Shown: positions 7,669-16,990 of the stretch, in pieces
Numbering within the stretch: the stretch's first letter is position 1
Layout of the letters: each line of letters opens with the position of its first letter
From: Ignavibacteria bacterium UBA2373
Lineage (GTDB): Bacteria > Bacteroidota > Ignavibacteria > Kapaibacteriales > UBA961
Direction of reading: 5' to 3'
Length of the DNA: 40,603 nt
Assembly (NCBI GenBank): GCA_002344005.1
Contig: DDTD01000012.1
Span: 1-40,603, forward strand
Notes under the pieces: model-generated
What the model saw: the letters and a program-made list of their open reading frames with translations, nothing else
Database searches by the model: none
What the model was told of the DNA's origin: nothing
Made by a program: the position numbers and the translations under genes

Positions 7669-9222
7669 ATGAAAATCACACTCATCCTTTCCTTTGTGCT
7701 TTGCTGTGTCATTGCAACAGCGCAAGAACCCGTTCAACTTGAAGTTTGGAGGGTCAATACATCCAATCCTTTCAGAGGTGTCTTCGACAAATTCTGCTAT
7801 CTGCCTAATTTCCGTAATGGACTTGCGCCCAATGCTATGGTTGTCAGAAAACGCTCATGGGACGACAAAACCGACAGAATGGAAACGTGGTATAATCGTG
7901 ATATTGCAGATACACTCAATCAATTCACATGGCCCTTTGGTTTTTGTCCTTCTTTAACGCCCGACATCAATGGTGATGGTCAAAGAGACTTTTTTAATGG
8001 TACGAAACTATATCTCGGTACGAAAAATGATGACCCTGATACCAATACTGTATATCAATATCCGGGTAATTCTATAGGCTACGCAAAATTTAATGCGGAT
8101 AATTGTGATGATTTGTATTATTACGGAACTTCGCCCTATCTTGCCCATTTCCGTTTCGGTAATCCTATTCCGGGGAAGTTTCAATCTGTTTCCATAAAAA
8201 GCACATATACTGAAAAAGATTCGCAATTAGAAGAATATATAAAAGCCCTCTATAAAAACAAGCAAGGTCAATGGCGACTTCTGACCCTAAGTAAGGGGTG
8301 GACTGATGGTCTTTATGAAAGAATTAATCAATCAAAAAAATCAGCATTGCGATTATATGCTCTTGAATTTACTGTTATCAATAAAGACAGCACTATTGTG
8401 ACGGCAACACAAATAGATGAATATAAAGACCCGAAATGGTTAGAATTTGAAGAAGATTATAATAGTAAAGACCCAAGTATTTGGTCACCATTTAATTCGT
8501 CAAAATTGTTATATCAGAGCGAGCATTATCCGAAAATACTCTATTATGCTTCGATGAATACCATGCCCGATAAAGATAAAAAATATGATGCGTTTGCTAA
8601 AGCATTTGATCTTACAGATGATAAAATTAGATTATTAGATATCAATATCCCCAATAAAACGACAGATTCAAAAAAATTGCAATATAGTATAACAGGGAAT
8701 AATTACGAAGAAATATACTATGTCAATGGCGATGGAACAATCCAATTTATGAAAATAAATGAAGATAATATACCACAAAGGATCTGTTATATTGATAGAA
8801 ACGTATCACCATTACGTTGGGGGAATGTAACACATTTACAAGCAGTAAAAGATATTAATAATGATGGAATAAACGATATTGCGTGTTTACTTAGTTCATC
8901 GGCTGATGGTAATACATTAGCAATAGTAAAAGGACAAAATATTACTACATCTCTTGAAGATAAAACATATATATCTGAACCATATCCTATACCAAGTACA
9001 ACACAATTAGCAATACCATTATATATTGCATCACCTCATCATTATACTTTACATTTATTTTCACAAACAGGCAAGGAAGTAAAAGTACTTTTTGACGGAG
9101 ATTTATCTTCCGGCTCTCATACTCTTCATTGTAATATTTCTGATTTTCCTTCGGGTACATATATTCTTCGCCTTAGCGATGGTACAACATTGATTGACCG
9201 TTTAATTATTATCAATCATTAA
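7669..9222 (+). CDS. Secreted protein with DxNxDG motifs and a T9SS sorting domain
   Basis: The ATG at 7669 gives a clean signal peptide (MKITLILSFVLCCVIATAQ); the eight codons that could extend it upstream would spoil the leader. The mature protein is about 500 residues and is not recognised as a whole. Two FG-GAP/VCBS-like calcium-binding motifs are visible: DINGDGQRDFF (about 105) and DINNDGINDIA (about 405). The C-terminal 80 residues are a T9SS type A domain: the family YPNP start appears as PYPIPSTTQLAIPL, followed by LFSQTGKEVKVL and SGTYILRLSDG. It is therefore predicted to be exported across the outer membrane and attached or released at the surface. A short secreted ORF follows 14 bp downstream and may be co-transcribed. 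Confidence 0.85.
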   Translation: MKITLILSFVLCCVIATAQEPVQLEVWRVNTSNPFRGVFDKFCYLPNFRNGLAPNAMVVRKRSWDDKTDRMETWYNRDIADTLNQFTWPFGFCPSLTPDINGDGQRDFFNGTKLYLGTKNDDPDTNTVYQYPGNSIGYAKFNADNCDDLYYYGTSPYLAHFRFGNPIPGKFQSVSIKSTYTEKDSQLEEYIKALYKNKQGQWRLLTLSKGWTDGLYERINQSKKSALRLYALEFTVINKDSTIVTATQIDEYKDPKWLEFEEDYNSKDPSIWSPFNSSKLLYQSEHYPKILYYASMNTMPDKDKKYDAFAKAFDLTDDKIRLLDINIPNKTTDSKKLQYSITGNNYEEIYYVNGDGTIQFMKINEDNIPQRICYIDRNVSPLRWGNVTHLQAVKDINNDGINDIACLLSSSADGNTLAIVKGQNITTSLEDKTYISEPYPIPSTTQLAIPLYIASPHHYTLHLFSQTGKEVKVLFDGDLSSGSHTLHCNISDFPSGTYILRLSDGTTLIDRLIIINH

Positions 9223-9236
9223 GAGAGGAATATACA

Positions 9237-9443
9237 ATGAAAAATCTACTTTTTATGGGTATGCTATGCCTTGTTTTTTCGGTTAATCTTTTTTCCCAAA
9301 CCGAACCAAGCCCTTTATCTTTTAATTGGGGCACATATACAGCACCATTTCATGATACCAGTCATAAAGTCACCAAACCTGTTTTAGGATGGCAATGTGG
9401 AGCCAATGATTCTTCTTTTGATAATTATATCAGTGAGCAATAG
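9237..9443 (+). CDS. Short secreted protein, probably a truncated remnant
   Basis: The 68-residue frame has a convincing signal peptide (MKNLLFMGMLCLVFSVNLFS, cleavage near SQ). It lies 14 bp after the T9SS protein gene, preceded by GAGAGGAATA as a plausible ribosome site. Only about 46 residues follow the leader (including VLGWQCGANDSSFDNY) before a TAG. No family is recognised and no continuation in other frames could be confirmed in 9444-9590. An exported protein this short that stops mid-sequence suggests the 5' end of a larger, decayed gene. A true small secreted protein is the alternative. Confidence 0.5.
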   Translation: MKNLLFMGMLCLVFSVNLFSQTEPSPLSFNWGTYTAPFHDTSHKVTKPVLGWQCGANDSSFDNYISEQ

Positions 9444-9592
9444 TACAATAATTATTTTCCACTCTGTTTTTTCATCATGACTTATTTCTCTCTACAATAG
9501 GCAATATTGTCGTTTAAAAATGATTGGATATGTTCATGGTATATGGGGCGGGTCTTGCTTTTGATTGTGCTGCATTTTCCTTCACAAACGGA

Positions 9593-9627
9593 CAAAAAAA
9601 ATGTCACGAAACTATATTTCGTGACAA
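9593..9627 (-). terminator. Strong Rho-independent terminator
   Basis: A perfect 10-bp stem TGTCACGAAA/TTTCGTGACA (9602-9611 with 9617-9626) encloses the 5-base loop CTATA. On the lower strand it is followed by eight Ts (9594-9601). It lies just past the stop of the DUF5522 gene and ends the leftward reductase/DUF5522 transcript. Confidence 0.9.
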
Positions 9628-9653
9628 AAGGATGGAGGATATCCGGCTATGTG

Positions 9654-9845
9654 TTATGGTTGTTGTTTTTTATAACCGTATGCACAATGACGGCAACCCG
9701 ATTTGCAACAATATCCACGATTACGCAAATGTAATTGTGTGAAGACTATATAACCCGTTTTGGGATCTTTGTAATATGTTTCCCCTTTGCTGCATGCCTC
9801 ATCATGAATTTTCATATATAAAGCACGATATTGTTCTTCGGTCAT
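9654..9845 (-). CDS. DUF5522-family cysteine-rich small protein
   Basis: The 63-residue protein has the family-type core LHLRNRGYCCKSGCRHCAYG, with cysteines at 46, 47, 51 and 54. This could bind a metal or an iron-sulfur centre. The function of DUF5522 is unknown. Its start lies 2 bp from the end of the upstream reductase gene, so the two are tightly coupled, which could suggest a redox connection. It is cytosolic, with no leader. The recognition is based on the CC-x3-C-x2-C spacing and flanking aromatic residues. Confidence 0.8.
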   Translation of the reverse strand: MTEEQYRALYMKIHDEACSKGETYYKDPKTGYIVFTQLHLRNRGYCCKSGCRHCAYGYKKQQP

Positions 9846-9847
9846 GA

Positions 9848-10405
9848 TTATTTCCGTCCAATACGATTCACCCAGTCCATAAAACTGTCCACATATTTAG
9901 CGAGTAGATCTTTGGTTGTTTGATCAGTGAGTATTCCATCGGCATCAAATTTTTGTGCAGCGCTTGCCACATATATTTCGGGTCTGTTCATGACAATAGC
10001 ATTAACAGCGAACATAATATAGCGTAATTGTGCTTGTCCGCGCACACCTCCGAATATTCCGGTGGATGCACTGAGTAAACCAACGGGTTTGCCGGAAAAT
10101 GATGGTGCCGGCGGGCGAGATGCCCAATCAATGGCATTTTTGAGTGAACCGGGAATGGTATAGTTATATTCGGGCGAGACAATGAGAATACCGTCGGCAG
10201 CGGCAATGCCATCGCGAAAAGCAGCCACAGCTTCGGGGTAGCCCTCGGCTTGTATATCTGCATTATATAATGGTATATCGGCTATCGAAAGCTCGGTATA
10301 TTGGACATTTTCGGGCAGAATAGTGCTGACATAGCGCAATAAAGAAGTGTTAAAAGAACCGGAACGCAAACTGCCAGAGATACCGACTATGGAAAGTGAT
10401 GACAT
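9848..10405 (-). CDS. NAD(P)H-dependent FMN reductase (ChrR/azoreductase-like flavodoxin fold)
   Basis: The 185-residue protein has the flavodoxin-like FMN_red fold: the phosphate-binding loop GISGSLRSGSFN (residues 7-18), then the isoalloxazine-contact motif SPEYNYTIPGSLKNAIDW. It should reduce FMN, quinones, chromate or azo compounds using NAD(P)H in the cytosol. The frame extends 33 codons further upstream, but the chosen ATG is preceded by AAGGA about 8 bases away and starts at the family's usual N-terminus. Transcription runs into the DUF5522 gene 2 bp downstream and stops at a strong terminator. The divergent gene on the other side starts at 10544. Confidence 0.9.
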   Translation of the reverse strand: MSSLSIVGISGSLRSGSFNTSLLRYVSTILPENVQYTELSIADIPLYNADIQAEGYPEAVAAFRDGIAAADGILIVSPEYNYTIPGSLKNAIDWASRPPAPSFSGKPVGLLSASTGIFGGVRGQAQLRYIMFAVNAIVMNRPEIYVASAAQKFDADGILTDQTTKDLLAKYVDSFMDWVNRIGRK

Positions 10406-10543
10406 GGATTGTCCTTGAAGAATGATAAAAAAAATTGCACAAATCACGTGACGATTGACACAATAACATAGTACAATTTCAGATATTGTTGTAAATTGAG
10501 GCATTGTTTCACATTTTTATCTATACTTACAGGAGCATTTTGT

Positions 10544-11068
10544 ATGAAATACGCGCTTTTTGTTTTCGCAGCGTTGTTGTTCTTCACCTCAAATAACAGT
10601 GCTTTGGCACAACGCGATCAATTACAACAACAAATTTTTACCGAAAAAATTTCCCATGATTTCCCTACGGTCTGGAAAGCCATCCATAAATTGCTTGGGG
10701 AATTGAATATTCAAATTGAAAGTGAAAAGAAAAGTAATGAGAACGCAGAAAATCTTTATAAAGGTAATATACGCACAGAATACTATGTGTTTACTTCGGG
10801 CGAAGACACGACCTATGATGTTCTTGAACGTTATGGAGTGACACCAACGGTGCGCGGCGGAGCATGGCTCACGGGCAGAGTACAGTATAAAATTATTTTG
10901 AAAGAGAATGCCGACAATACCACCGATATGAAATTAACTGCTGATTTGAGCGGTTATGAGGGACATGTGACGAAAGCCGTACAATTTTGGAACTCGAATG
11001 GTGTTTTGGAAAAAGAACTTATTGCCCGTATCCTTAAAAAAGTTGAACAAGTAGCCAAAGAAGAATAA
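10544..11068 (+). CDS. Exported protein of unknown function
   Basis: Starting at the ATG preceded by AGGAG (10531-10535), the product is 174 residues with a signal peptide (MKYALFVFAALLFFTSN, cleavage near ALAQ). The mature part has no membrane segment. A segment like FPTVWKAIHKLLGELNIQIESE followed by GNIRTEYYVF loosely recalls BamC-like or similar envelope lipoprotein folds, in which short alpha/beta domains compare paired helices and strands. There is no lipobox cysteine, so it is probably soluble in the periplasm. It lies 6 bp ahead of the GND-repeat gene and is probably co-transcribed. The function is not known. Confidence 0.8.
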   Translation: MKYALFVFAALLFFTSNNSALAQRDQLQQQIFTEKISHDFPTVWKAIHKLLGELNIQIESEKKSNENAENLYKGNIRTEYYVFTSGEDTTYDVLERYGVTPTVRGGAWLTGRVQYKIILKENADNTTDMKLTADLSGYEGHVTKAVQFWNSNGVLEKELIARILKKVEQVAKEE

Positions 11069-11074
11069 AAAACG

Positions 11075-13162
11075 ATGATGATGCGCCGTAGTGTTTATGT
11101 GGTTATTGTGACTTTGGTTACAAGTATGAGTGCATTTGGTCAATTATCTCGCGAACACTTATCCATTTCGGATTCATTGTGGCGACATATTGAACAGAAA
11201 GCCGGTTTTGCCAAACCTTTTGGATTTACCGAAGATGAAATGCGCGGCTATGGACCCGATGAGTTCGTGTTGCGTAATGTGTGGACATTGTTTCGCAATG
11301 CTCGCACCATACCGCGCTATTCGGGTACGGTGACAAAAAATCTGTTGGACAATATTCATGATCCGGCAGCATTAATTCGCACAGCATACGGTTGCGCGGA
11401 TATTTCAGCCGGGCGTATGTTGTCCATGCCTCCGCCAACATCGTGGGGTTATTCTTCGCTTGCGGACAGTGCCACGTCTGCCGAAGCACTTCGGGTAGTG
11501 CTGCAACAACTTCACAGTTCATCCACAGGCGATAATGTTCGTGAATATCCGGCGCATTATCAGAAATTACTTGCTCGTATTCTTATCGGCATCATGGAAA
11601 GCAAGCCATGGGTTGAAGCCGCATTTCCGAAAAAGGAATTTGAGGAATTATCGGGACTTACGGCTGCTTCATCACGTGATGAATGGTATCGTTTTGCAGC
11701 CGCACCTTGGGCTGATGATCGCTTAGGGCAACTTGCCACATTGAATAAAGGCAGTTTACAAACCCTCAAAAGTGCCGACAGAAAGTACCTTGCTTTTGCT
11801 TCTGCTTTACTCGCCACCCATATACATCTTGCTTTAGGAGAATTTCGTACAGCAGATTCAAATTATACGGAGCGCACTTCTTTGAAAGGCATAACATTTA
11901 TGACCGATTTGGGTATGGTGCGTTTGCTTGGAACAGGTGCAGACACAGTCACAACATCATGCTTTTTAAGTATTGATTTTGGTGGAAATGATATGTATAA
12001 AGGTCGTCAGGCAGTAACGTCACCTTTGCGTGAACCCATATCTGTTCTTATTGATGTGGCTGGCGACGATATATATGACACAGACACCACATTGTCATTG
12101 GGATGTGGTCTTTTCGGTGTGGCTATGCTTTTTGATATGCGGGGCAATGATCGCTATCGAGTGAAGGAATCGGGACTTGGATGTGCATGGTATGGCACGG
12201 GTCTTATCATGGACTATGCAGGTGGCGATGCTTATACGGTAGATAAATCGTGGGGGCAAGGCGCAGCCCATATAGGCGCAGGCATTCTTGCGGACTTAGG
12301 TGGTAATGATGAATATATATGTGCGGATCAATCGCAGGGCATGGGATCAACGCTTGGCACGGGTATCTTGGTTGATGCGACGGGTAATGATCGCTATGTG
12401 GCTCGTGATGACGGTAATCCTACGCCTATTTATCTTGATCAGTCTGTTGCTATGGCACAGGGTTGCGGATTTGGTCGCCGTGCTGACTTGGGCGATGGTC
12501 ATAGCTTGGCAGGCGGAGTGGGTATATTATGCGATGGCAAAGGCAATGATTATTATTCTGCTCAGGTATGGGCACAGGGTTGTGGTTATTGGTGGGGTTT
12601 GGGTATATGCGAAGACCGCGAGGGCAATGATATGTACAGAAGCGGTAAATATTCGATTGGTGCGGCTGCGCATTTTGCCATTGGTTGTAAAGTGGACTTG
12701 CTTGGCGATGATAGTTATACCGAGGGCTATAAAGAAGCTGTCAATCAATACTTGGGTCATGCTCGCGATGGCAGCATCGGCATATCTATAGATGGCGAGG
12801 GCAATGACAAGTATCTCTTCAAAACACATTGCGGAGGTGCTGCCGATTTGGGAAGTCTTGCTCTATTTTGGGACAATGCGGGCAATGATACTTATACGGC
12901 AATAATCAGCGGTGCGCCAAATGCAAAAGATACATGGAGCGATACACCTCCATTTGGTGCTATAAGCGGCTATACACCATTTTACACATTTCGTGATGAT
13001 ATTCAATCCTATGGAATTTTTCTTGATTCAGGCGGAAAAGATATCTATAATTTGGATTTGCAAGCCCAACCATGGAAAAAACCGCCGACAAATAATACAA
13101 TATGGCAATTTATTCGTTCCTTCAGGGAACGAGGCATAGGTATAGATATGGAGAATAAATAA
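11075..13162 (+). CDS. Exported repeat protein with about ten GND-Y repeats (beta-solenoid-like)
   Basis: The 695-residue protein starts at an ATGATGATG run and has a signal peptide ending near SAFGQ (residue 22). Residues 25-300 are mainly alpha-helical and unrecognised. From about 303 to 615 there are repeats of roughly 25-45 residues built on G(N/D)DxY followed by a QGxG-type patch and G(I/L)xxD. Examples are GGNDMYKG, AGDDIYDTD, RGNDRYRV, LGGNDEYICADQSQGMGS, ATGNDRYVARD, KGNDYYSAQVWAQGCG, EGNDMYRSG, GEGNDKYLF and AGNDTYTA. The Gly-Asn-Asp pattern resembles RTX-like calcium-binding turns but is not the classic nonapeptide. The protein is probably on the surface or in the periplasm. It does not end in a T9SS domain. 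It follows the small exported protein by 6 bp. Confidence 0.85.
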   Translation: MMMRRSVYVVIVTLVTSMSAFGQLSREHLSISDSLWRHIEQKAGFAKPFGFTEDEMRGYGPDEFVLRNVWTLFRNARTIPRYSGTVTKNLLDNIHDPAALIRTAYGCADISAGRMLSMPPPTSWGYSSLADSATSAEALRVVLQQLHSSSTGDNVREYPAHYQKLLARILIGIMESKPWVEAAFPKKEFEELSGLTAASSRDEWYRFAAAPWADDRLGQLATLNKGSLQTLKSADRKYLAFASALLATHIHLALGEFRTADSNYTERTSLKGITFMTDLGMVRLLGTGADTVTTSCFLSIDFGGNDMYKGRQAVTSPLREPISVLIDVAGDDIYDTDTTLSLGCGLFGVAMLFDMRGNDRYRVKESGLGCAWYGTGLIMDYAGGDAYTVDKSWGQGAAHIGAGILADLGGNDEYICADQSQGMGSTLGTGILVDATGNDRYVARDDGNPTPIYLDQSVAMAQGCGFGRRADLGDGHSLAGGVGILCDGKGNDYYSAQVWAQGCGYWWGLGICEDREGNDMYRSGKYSIGAAAHFAIGCKVDLLGDDSYTEGYKEAVNQYLGHARDGSIGISIDGEGNDKYLFKTHCGGAADLGSLALFWDNAGNDTYTAIISGAPNAKDTWSDTPPFGAISGYTPFYTFRDDIQSYGIFLDSGGKDIYNLDLQAQPWKKPPTNNTIWQFIRSFRERGIGIDMENK

Positions 13163-13216
13163 AAAATATAATCATTATTTCCGACAAATATATTCGTTTA
13201 AGTAAAGGAATGGTGT

Positions 13217-15625
13217 GTGGTGACAGAAAAAAACAGTGAATTGCATCGCCTTGCGGCTAAAGTGGAAAGTCTTCAAAAACAACATGAAGCGTTTTCCGAT
13301 GAATTGCAACAGTTGCGTGATGAAATTAGTCATCTTCAAAGTGTGGAATCCACTCCCGATATTGTGCAAAACAGTGCTGAGGAAGAAAACATCAATGCAG
13401 AAACGGTATCCGAGCAGCACAATGAAAACCATGAAAAACACGTTGATATATCACCTCCGATTATATTCCCCACAATCAAAACACCCCCGCCGATGCAGAA
13501 AGCACCGACAGTAGATTTAGGTATTGATATAGAAAAACTCATCGGTGAAAATATTATCAATAAAATTGGTATTATCATAACTGTGATTGGCATTGCAATA
13601 GGAGCAAAGTATGCCATTGATCATGAGCTTATCAGCCCTTTAACAAGAATAATATTGGGCTATGCAGCAGGATTAGGATTGCTTGGTTTTGCCATAAAAC
13701 TCAAACAAAAGTATGAAAATTACAGCGCGGTCTTATTAAGCGGCGCAATGGCAACGATGTATTTTATTACTTTTGCCGCTTATAGCTATTATGACTTAAT
13801 CCCACAGATATTGTCCTTTGCACTTATGGTGATGTTTACGATTTTTACCGTCACAGCCGCCATAATTTATAATAAACATATTGTTGCGCATATCGGATTA
13901 GTCGGTGCCTATGCTGTGCCGTTTTTGTTGAGCCAAGATTCAGGAAGAGCGGATATTCTATTTACCTATATATCAATTATCAATACCGGCATATTATTCA
14001 CTGCATTCAAAAAATATTGGCGATCGCTTAATTATTCAGCGTTCGGAATAACATGGATTATATTCCTTACATGGTATAATGCTTCGTATAGAACCTATGA
14101 GATTTTTAGAACTAATGAGGATTTTTTCCTGGGATTAACATTCCTTTTTATTTTCTTTTCAATTTTCTATACAACATTCTTGTCATACAAGCTAATAAAG
14201 AAAGAGCAATTTGAATACAAAGATATTGCCCTGATACTGATAAATTCATTTATAATGTATGGTGTTGGTTATTCAATACTCGACAATCATCCTATAGGCA
14301 CATATTATCTTGGGCTGTTTACGGTTTTGAATGCCATTATTCATAGCATTGTGAGCCTTGTAGTGTTTCGTAACAAACTTGCCGATAAAGCGCTGTTTTA
14401 TCTTGTATCGGGTTTGGTGCTTGTCTTTTTAACATTAACGGCACCTGTTCAATTAGATGGTAATTGGGTGACTTTGTTGTGGGCGGGCGAAGCCACATTG
14501 CTGTTTTGGCTTGGCAGAACAAAAAATATATCCTTCTATGAAAAGTTCTCCTATCCTCTAATGATGCTTTCTTTTTTCAGTTTAATGAACGATTGGCATT
14601 ACAGATATGTCATCATCAGAACATGGGATACAAGAATTACTCCCCTTATCAATATACATTTTCTTACTTCATTACTGTTTGTTATTGCATTCGGGTTTCT
14701 AACAAAAATTAATGCTGTCACGATGTCTGCTACGCCATTTTCAGCACAAAAGCTACGGCACAAAATTTTGTCAATAGGCATTCCTGCTATACTGTTGATA
14801 GCCATATATTGTTCGTTCTTTTTTGAAATTGATCATTACTTTAATCAAGTATATGGCGATTCTTTGACAATGAGGACAGCAACTTCCGGACAGTATTCCG
14901 ATAGCATTTACAATCATGATATCATGGAATATAAAAAAATAGCTCTTGTGAATTACACTATGTTTTTTATTGCGATGATGACATTGCTGAATATAAAAAG
15001 ACTACGAAACAGATATGTCGGAACACTCAATTTTGTGTTGGGTGTTGTAGGTAAATTATTGTTCTTGACAGCGGGATTGTATGCAATAAGCGAATTGCGT
15101 GAAAGCTATCTGGGACAAAATGGCGAGCTTTATCATCATAGCGGCAACATATTTTACATTATTGTGCGATATATTTCTTTGGTTTTTGTAGGACTTCTCT
15201 TGGCAATGGGATACAAAAATTCCCGACAAGAATATTCCGACAAAGTCTTACGTGTGGTTTTCGATTTCGTTTTACACATTGCTGTATTGTGGATAATAAG
15301 CAGCGAGTTAATTCATTGGATGGACATATTGTCTTCTATGGAATCTTACAAACTTGGGCTTAGTATTCTTTGGGGTATATATTCACTTTCCATGATTGTA
15401 TTGGGTATAGCAAAAAAACAGAAACATATACGCATCGGAGCAATGGTCTTATTTGCGGGGACGCTTGTAAAACTGTTCATTTATGATATTGCTCATTTAA
15501 CAACGATTGCCAAAACAATAGTTTTTGTGTGCTTAGGAGTGCTTCTCTTAATAATTTCATTTTTATATAACAAATACACTCTCTTAATATCAGATGAAAA
15601 AACATCAGTTGAAGACAACGGTTAG
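13217..15625 (+). CDS. DUF2339 polytopic membrane protein
   Basis: The 802-residue protein begins with a coiled coil (about 5-45, HRLAAKVESLQKQ), then a proline-rich linker. The conserved DUF2339 entry motif is IGENIINKIGIIITVIGIAI (about 110-130). About 20 hydrophobic helices follow to the C-terminus. Typical signatures are SPLTRIILGYAAG, SGAMATMYFITFAAY and VTLLWAGEATLLFWLG. The function of the family is not established. The start is a GTG (GTGGTGACA) with TAAAGGA about 8 bases upstream; no in-frame ATG is suitably placed. It overlaps the DUF3999 gene by 32 bp, and the two families are usually encoded together. Confidence 0.93.
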   Translation: MVTEKNSELHRLAAKVESLQKQHEAFSDELQQLRDEISHLQSVESTPDIVQNSAEEENINAETVSEQHNENHEKHVDISPPIIFPTIKTPPPMQKAPTVDLGIDIEKLIGENIINKIGIIITVIGIAIGAKYAIDHELISPLTRIILGYAAGLGLLGFAIKLKQKYENYSAVLLSGAMATMYFITFAAYSYYDLIPQILSFALMVMFTIFTVTAAIIYNKHIVAHIGLVGAYAVPFLLSQDSGRADILFTYISIINTGILFTAFKKYWRSLNYSAFGITWIIFLTWYNASYRTYEIFRTNEDFFLGLTFLFIFFSIFYTTFLSYKLIKKEQFEYKDIALILINSFIMYGVGYSILDNHPIGTYYLGLFTVLNAIIHSIVSLVVFRNKLADKALFYLVSGLVLVFLTLTAPVQLDGNWVTLLWAGEATLLFWLGRTKNISFYEKFSYPLMMLSFFSLMNDWHYRYVIIRTWDTRITPLINIHFLTSLLFVIAFGFLTKINAVTMSATPFSAQKLRHKILSIGIPAILLIAIYCSFFFEIDHYFNQVYGDSLTMRTATSGQYSDSIYNHDIMEYKKIALVNYTMFFIAMMTLLNIKRLRNRYVGTLNFVLGVVGKLLFLTAGLYAISELRESYLGQNGELYHHSGNIFYIIVRYISLVFVGLLLAMGYKNSRQEYSDKVLRVVFDFVLHIAVLWIISSELIHWMDILSSMESYKLGLSILWGIYSLSMIVLGIAKKQKHIRIGAMVLFAGTLVKLFIYDIAHLTTIAKTIVFVCLGVLLLIISFLYNKYTLLISDEKTSVEDNG

Positions 15626-16841
15626 TCTGCTTATAGCTTTGCTGCTTTTTTCATGCGATACATTATTCGGGCAAAACGATGAATATCGCTATCGGCGTGA
15701 ATTGTACGATATACGTAATCAATGGCATTCATTACTCTTACCTGATGATATGTTCGGAAAAATATCACAGTCTATGAATGATATAAGAATTATCGGCTAC
15801 ACTCCACAACAAGACACCATCGAAGTTCCTTATGTGTTGCGTTTAGCAGCAAAAAAAGTTAAGACACATAATGTTGACTTCAAGATATTTAATGAGTCGC
15901 ACAATGATAAAGGGTATTATTACACTTTTGAACTTGAACCCAATGTAAGTGTTAATAAAATAGTATTAACTTTTGAGCAAGAAAATTTTGATTGGCGAGT
16001 ATATCTTGAAGGAAGCAATAATCAGAATCAGTGGTTTTCTGTCTTGGATGACTATAGGATTGTATCCATAAAAAATACGTTAACAGACTATGAATTTACG
16101 ACATTGACATTCCCGAATGCACAATATCGTTATTTCCGTCTTTTTGTTAAGAGCAATGAAAAACCAAATCTAATGAAAGCAGGCATAATCCGAGAAGAAA
16201 GTACGGAAGGTAAAAGTAAAATATATACTCCGACACACATGAATTCAACGATACAAAAAAAAACCAAACAATCAGTAATTGATATCCGATTATCCACAGT
16301 TGTGCCTATTTGGAATCTGAATGTTATAATTCAAGATACGATTGATTATTATAGACATGCTACTGTACAATATCTGTCGGACAGCATAAAAACTGCTCAT
16401 GGATGGGAATATGTCTTTTCTTATCTCACCTCGGGCACATTAAGCTCTTTCGAGAAGAATGAATTTACATTTAATAGCACGAATATACAAAATATAAGAA
16501 TTATTGTTGATAATCAAGACAATGCACCATTAACAGTTACGGGCGTACAAGTTAAGGGATATATTCATGAATTGGTGTTCCGTTTTTCTGAAAAAGCGAC
16601 ATACTTTTTGGTTTATGGAAATAATAATTCAGTAAAACCACAATATGATATAGAGTATTTTTCCGATAAAATACCCGGAAATCTTACGGAGTTGCGCTTG
16701 GGCGAAGAACAAAGCCGGATACAAAAAACTGATGAGCCGATGTCCCCGCTTTTTGAAAACAAGATTTGGCTTTGGGTAATATTATCGGTTGTGATTGTTG
16801 TACTCGGGTGGTTTACTCTGTCCATGATAAAAAAAGTATAG
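15594..16841 (+). CDS. DUF3999 membrane-anchored lipoprotein-like protein, partner of DUF2339
   Basis: The 415-residue protein has a lipoprotein-type leader (LLIALLLFSC, cysteine at 21). Next comes a large extracytoplasmic part of beta-sandwich character with segments such as FEQENFDWRVYLEGSNNQNQW (like a discoidin-type fold), and a C-terminal membrane helix (IWLWVILSVVIVVLGWFTL) with a short basic tail. This architecture and the overlap with the DUF2339 gene identify DUF3999. The ATG lies inside the upstream coding end, so translation is probably coupled. The pair presumably forms one envelope complex whose role is unknown. Transcription ends before the dead insertion sequence starting near 16991. 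Confidence 0.88.
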   Translation: MKKHQLKTTVSLLIALLLFSCDTLFGQNDEYRYRRELYDIRNQWHSLLLPDDMFGKISQSMNDIRIIGYTPQQDTIEVPYVLRLAAKKVKTHNVDFKIFNESHNDKGYYYTFELEPNVSVNKIVLTFEQENFDWRVYLEGSNNQNQWFSVLDDYRIVSIKNTLTDYEFTTLTFPNAQYRYFRLFVKSNEKPNLMKAGIIREESTEGKSKIYTPTHMNSTIQKKTKQSVIDIRLSTVVPIWNLNVIIQDTIDYYRHATVQYLSDSIKTAHGWEYVFSYLTSGTLSSFEKNEFTFNSTNIQNIRIIVDNQDNAPLTVTGVQVKGYIHELVFRFSEKATYFLVYGNNNSVKPQYDIEYFSDKIPGNLTELRLGEEQSRIQKTDEPMSPLFENKIWLWVILSVVIVVLGWFTLSMIKKV

Positions 16842-16990
16842 TACAACACTCACTATATGAAGCAACCACGTCAATGAAAAGCATGATAATGAAGAATAAT
16901 AATTGCAAGTTGAGAATAGCTTAATGGGATTTTTTTGATTTGGATATTTGTCAGTAATCTTAGTTAAGTGGAAAACCAGAGCCACATATT

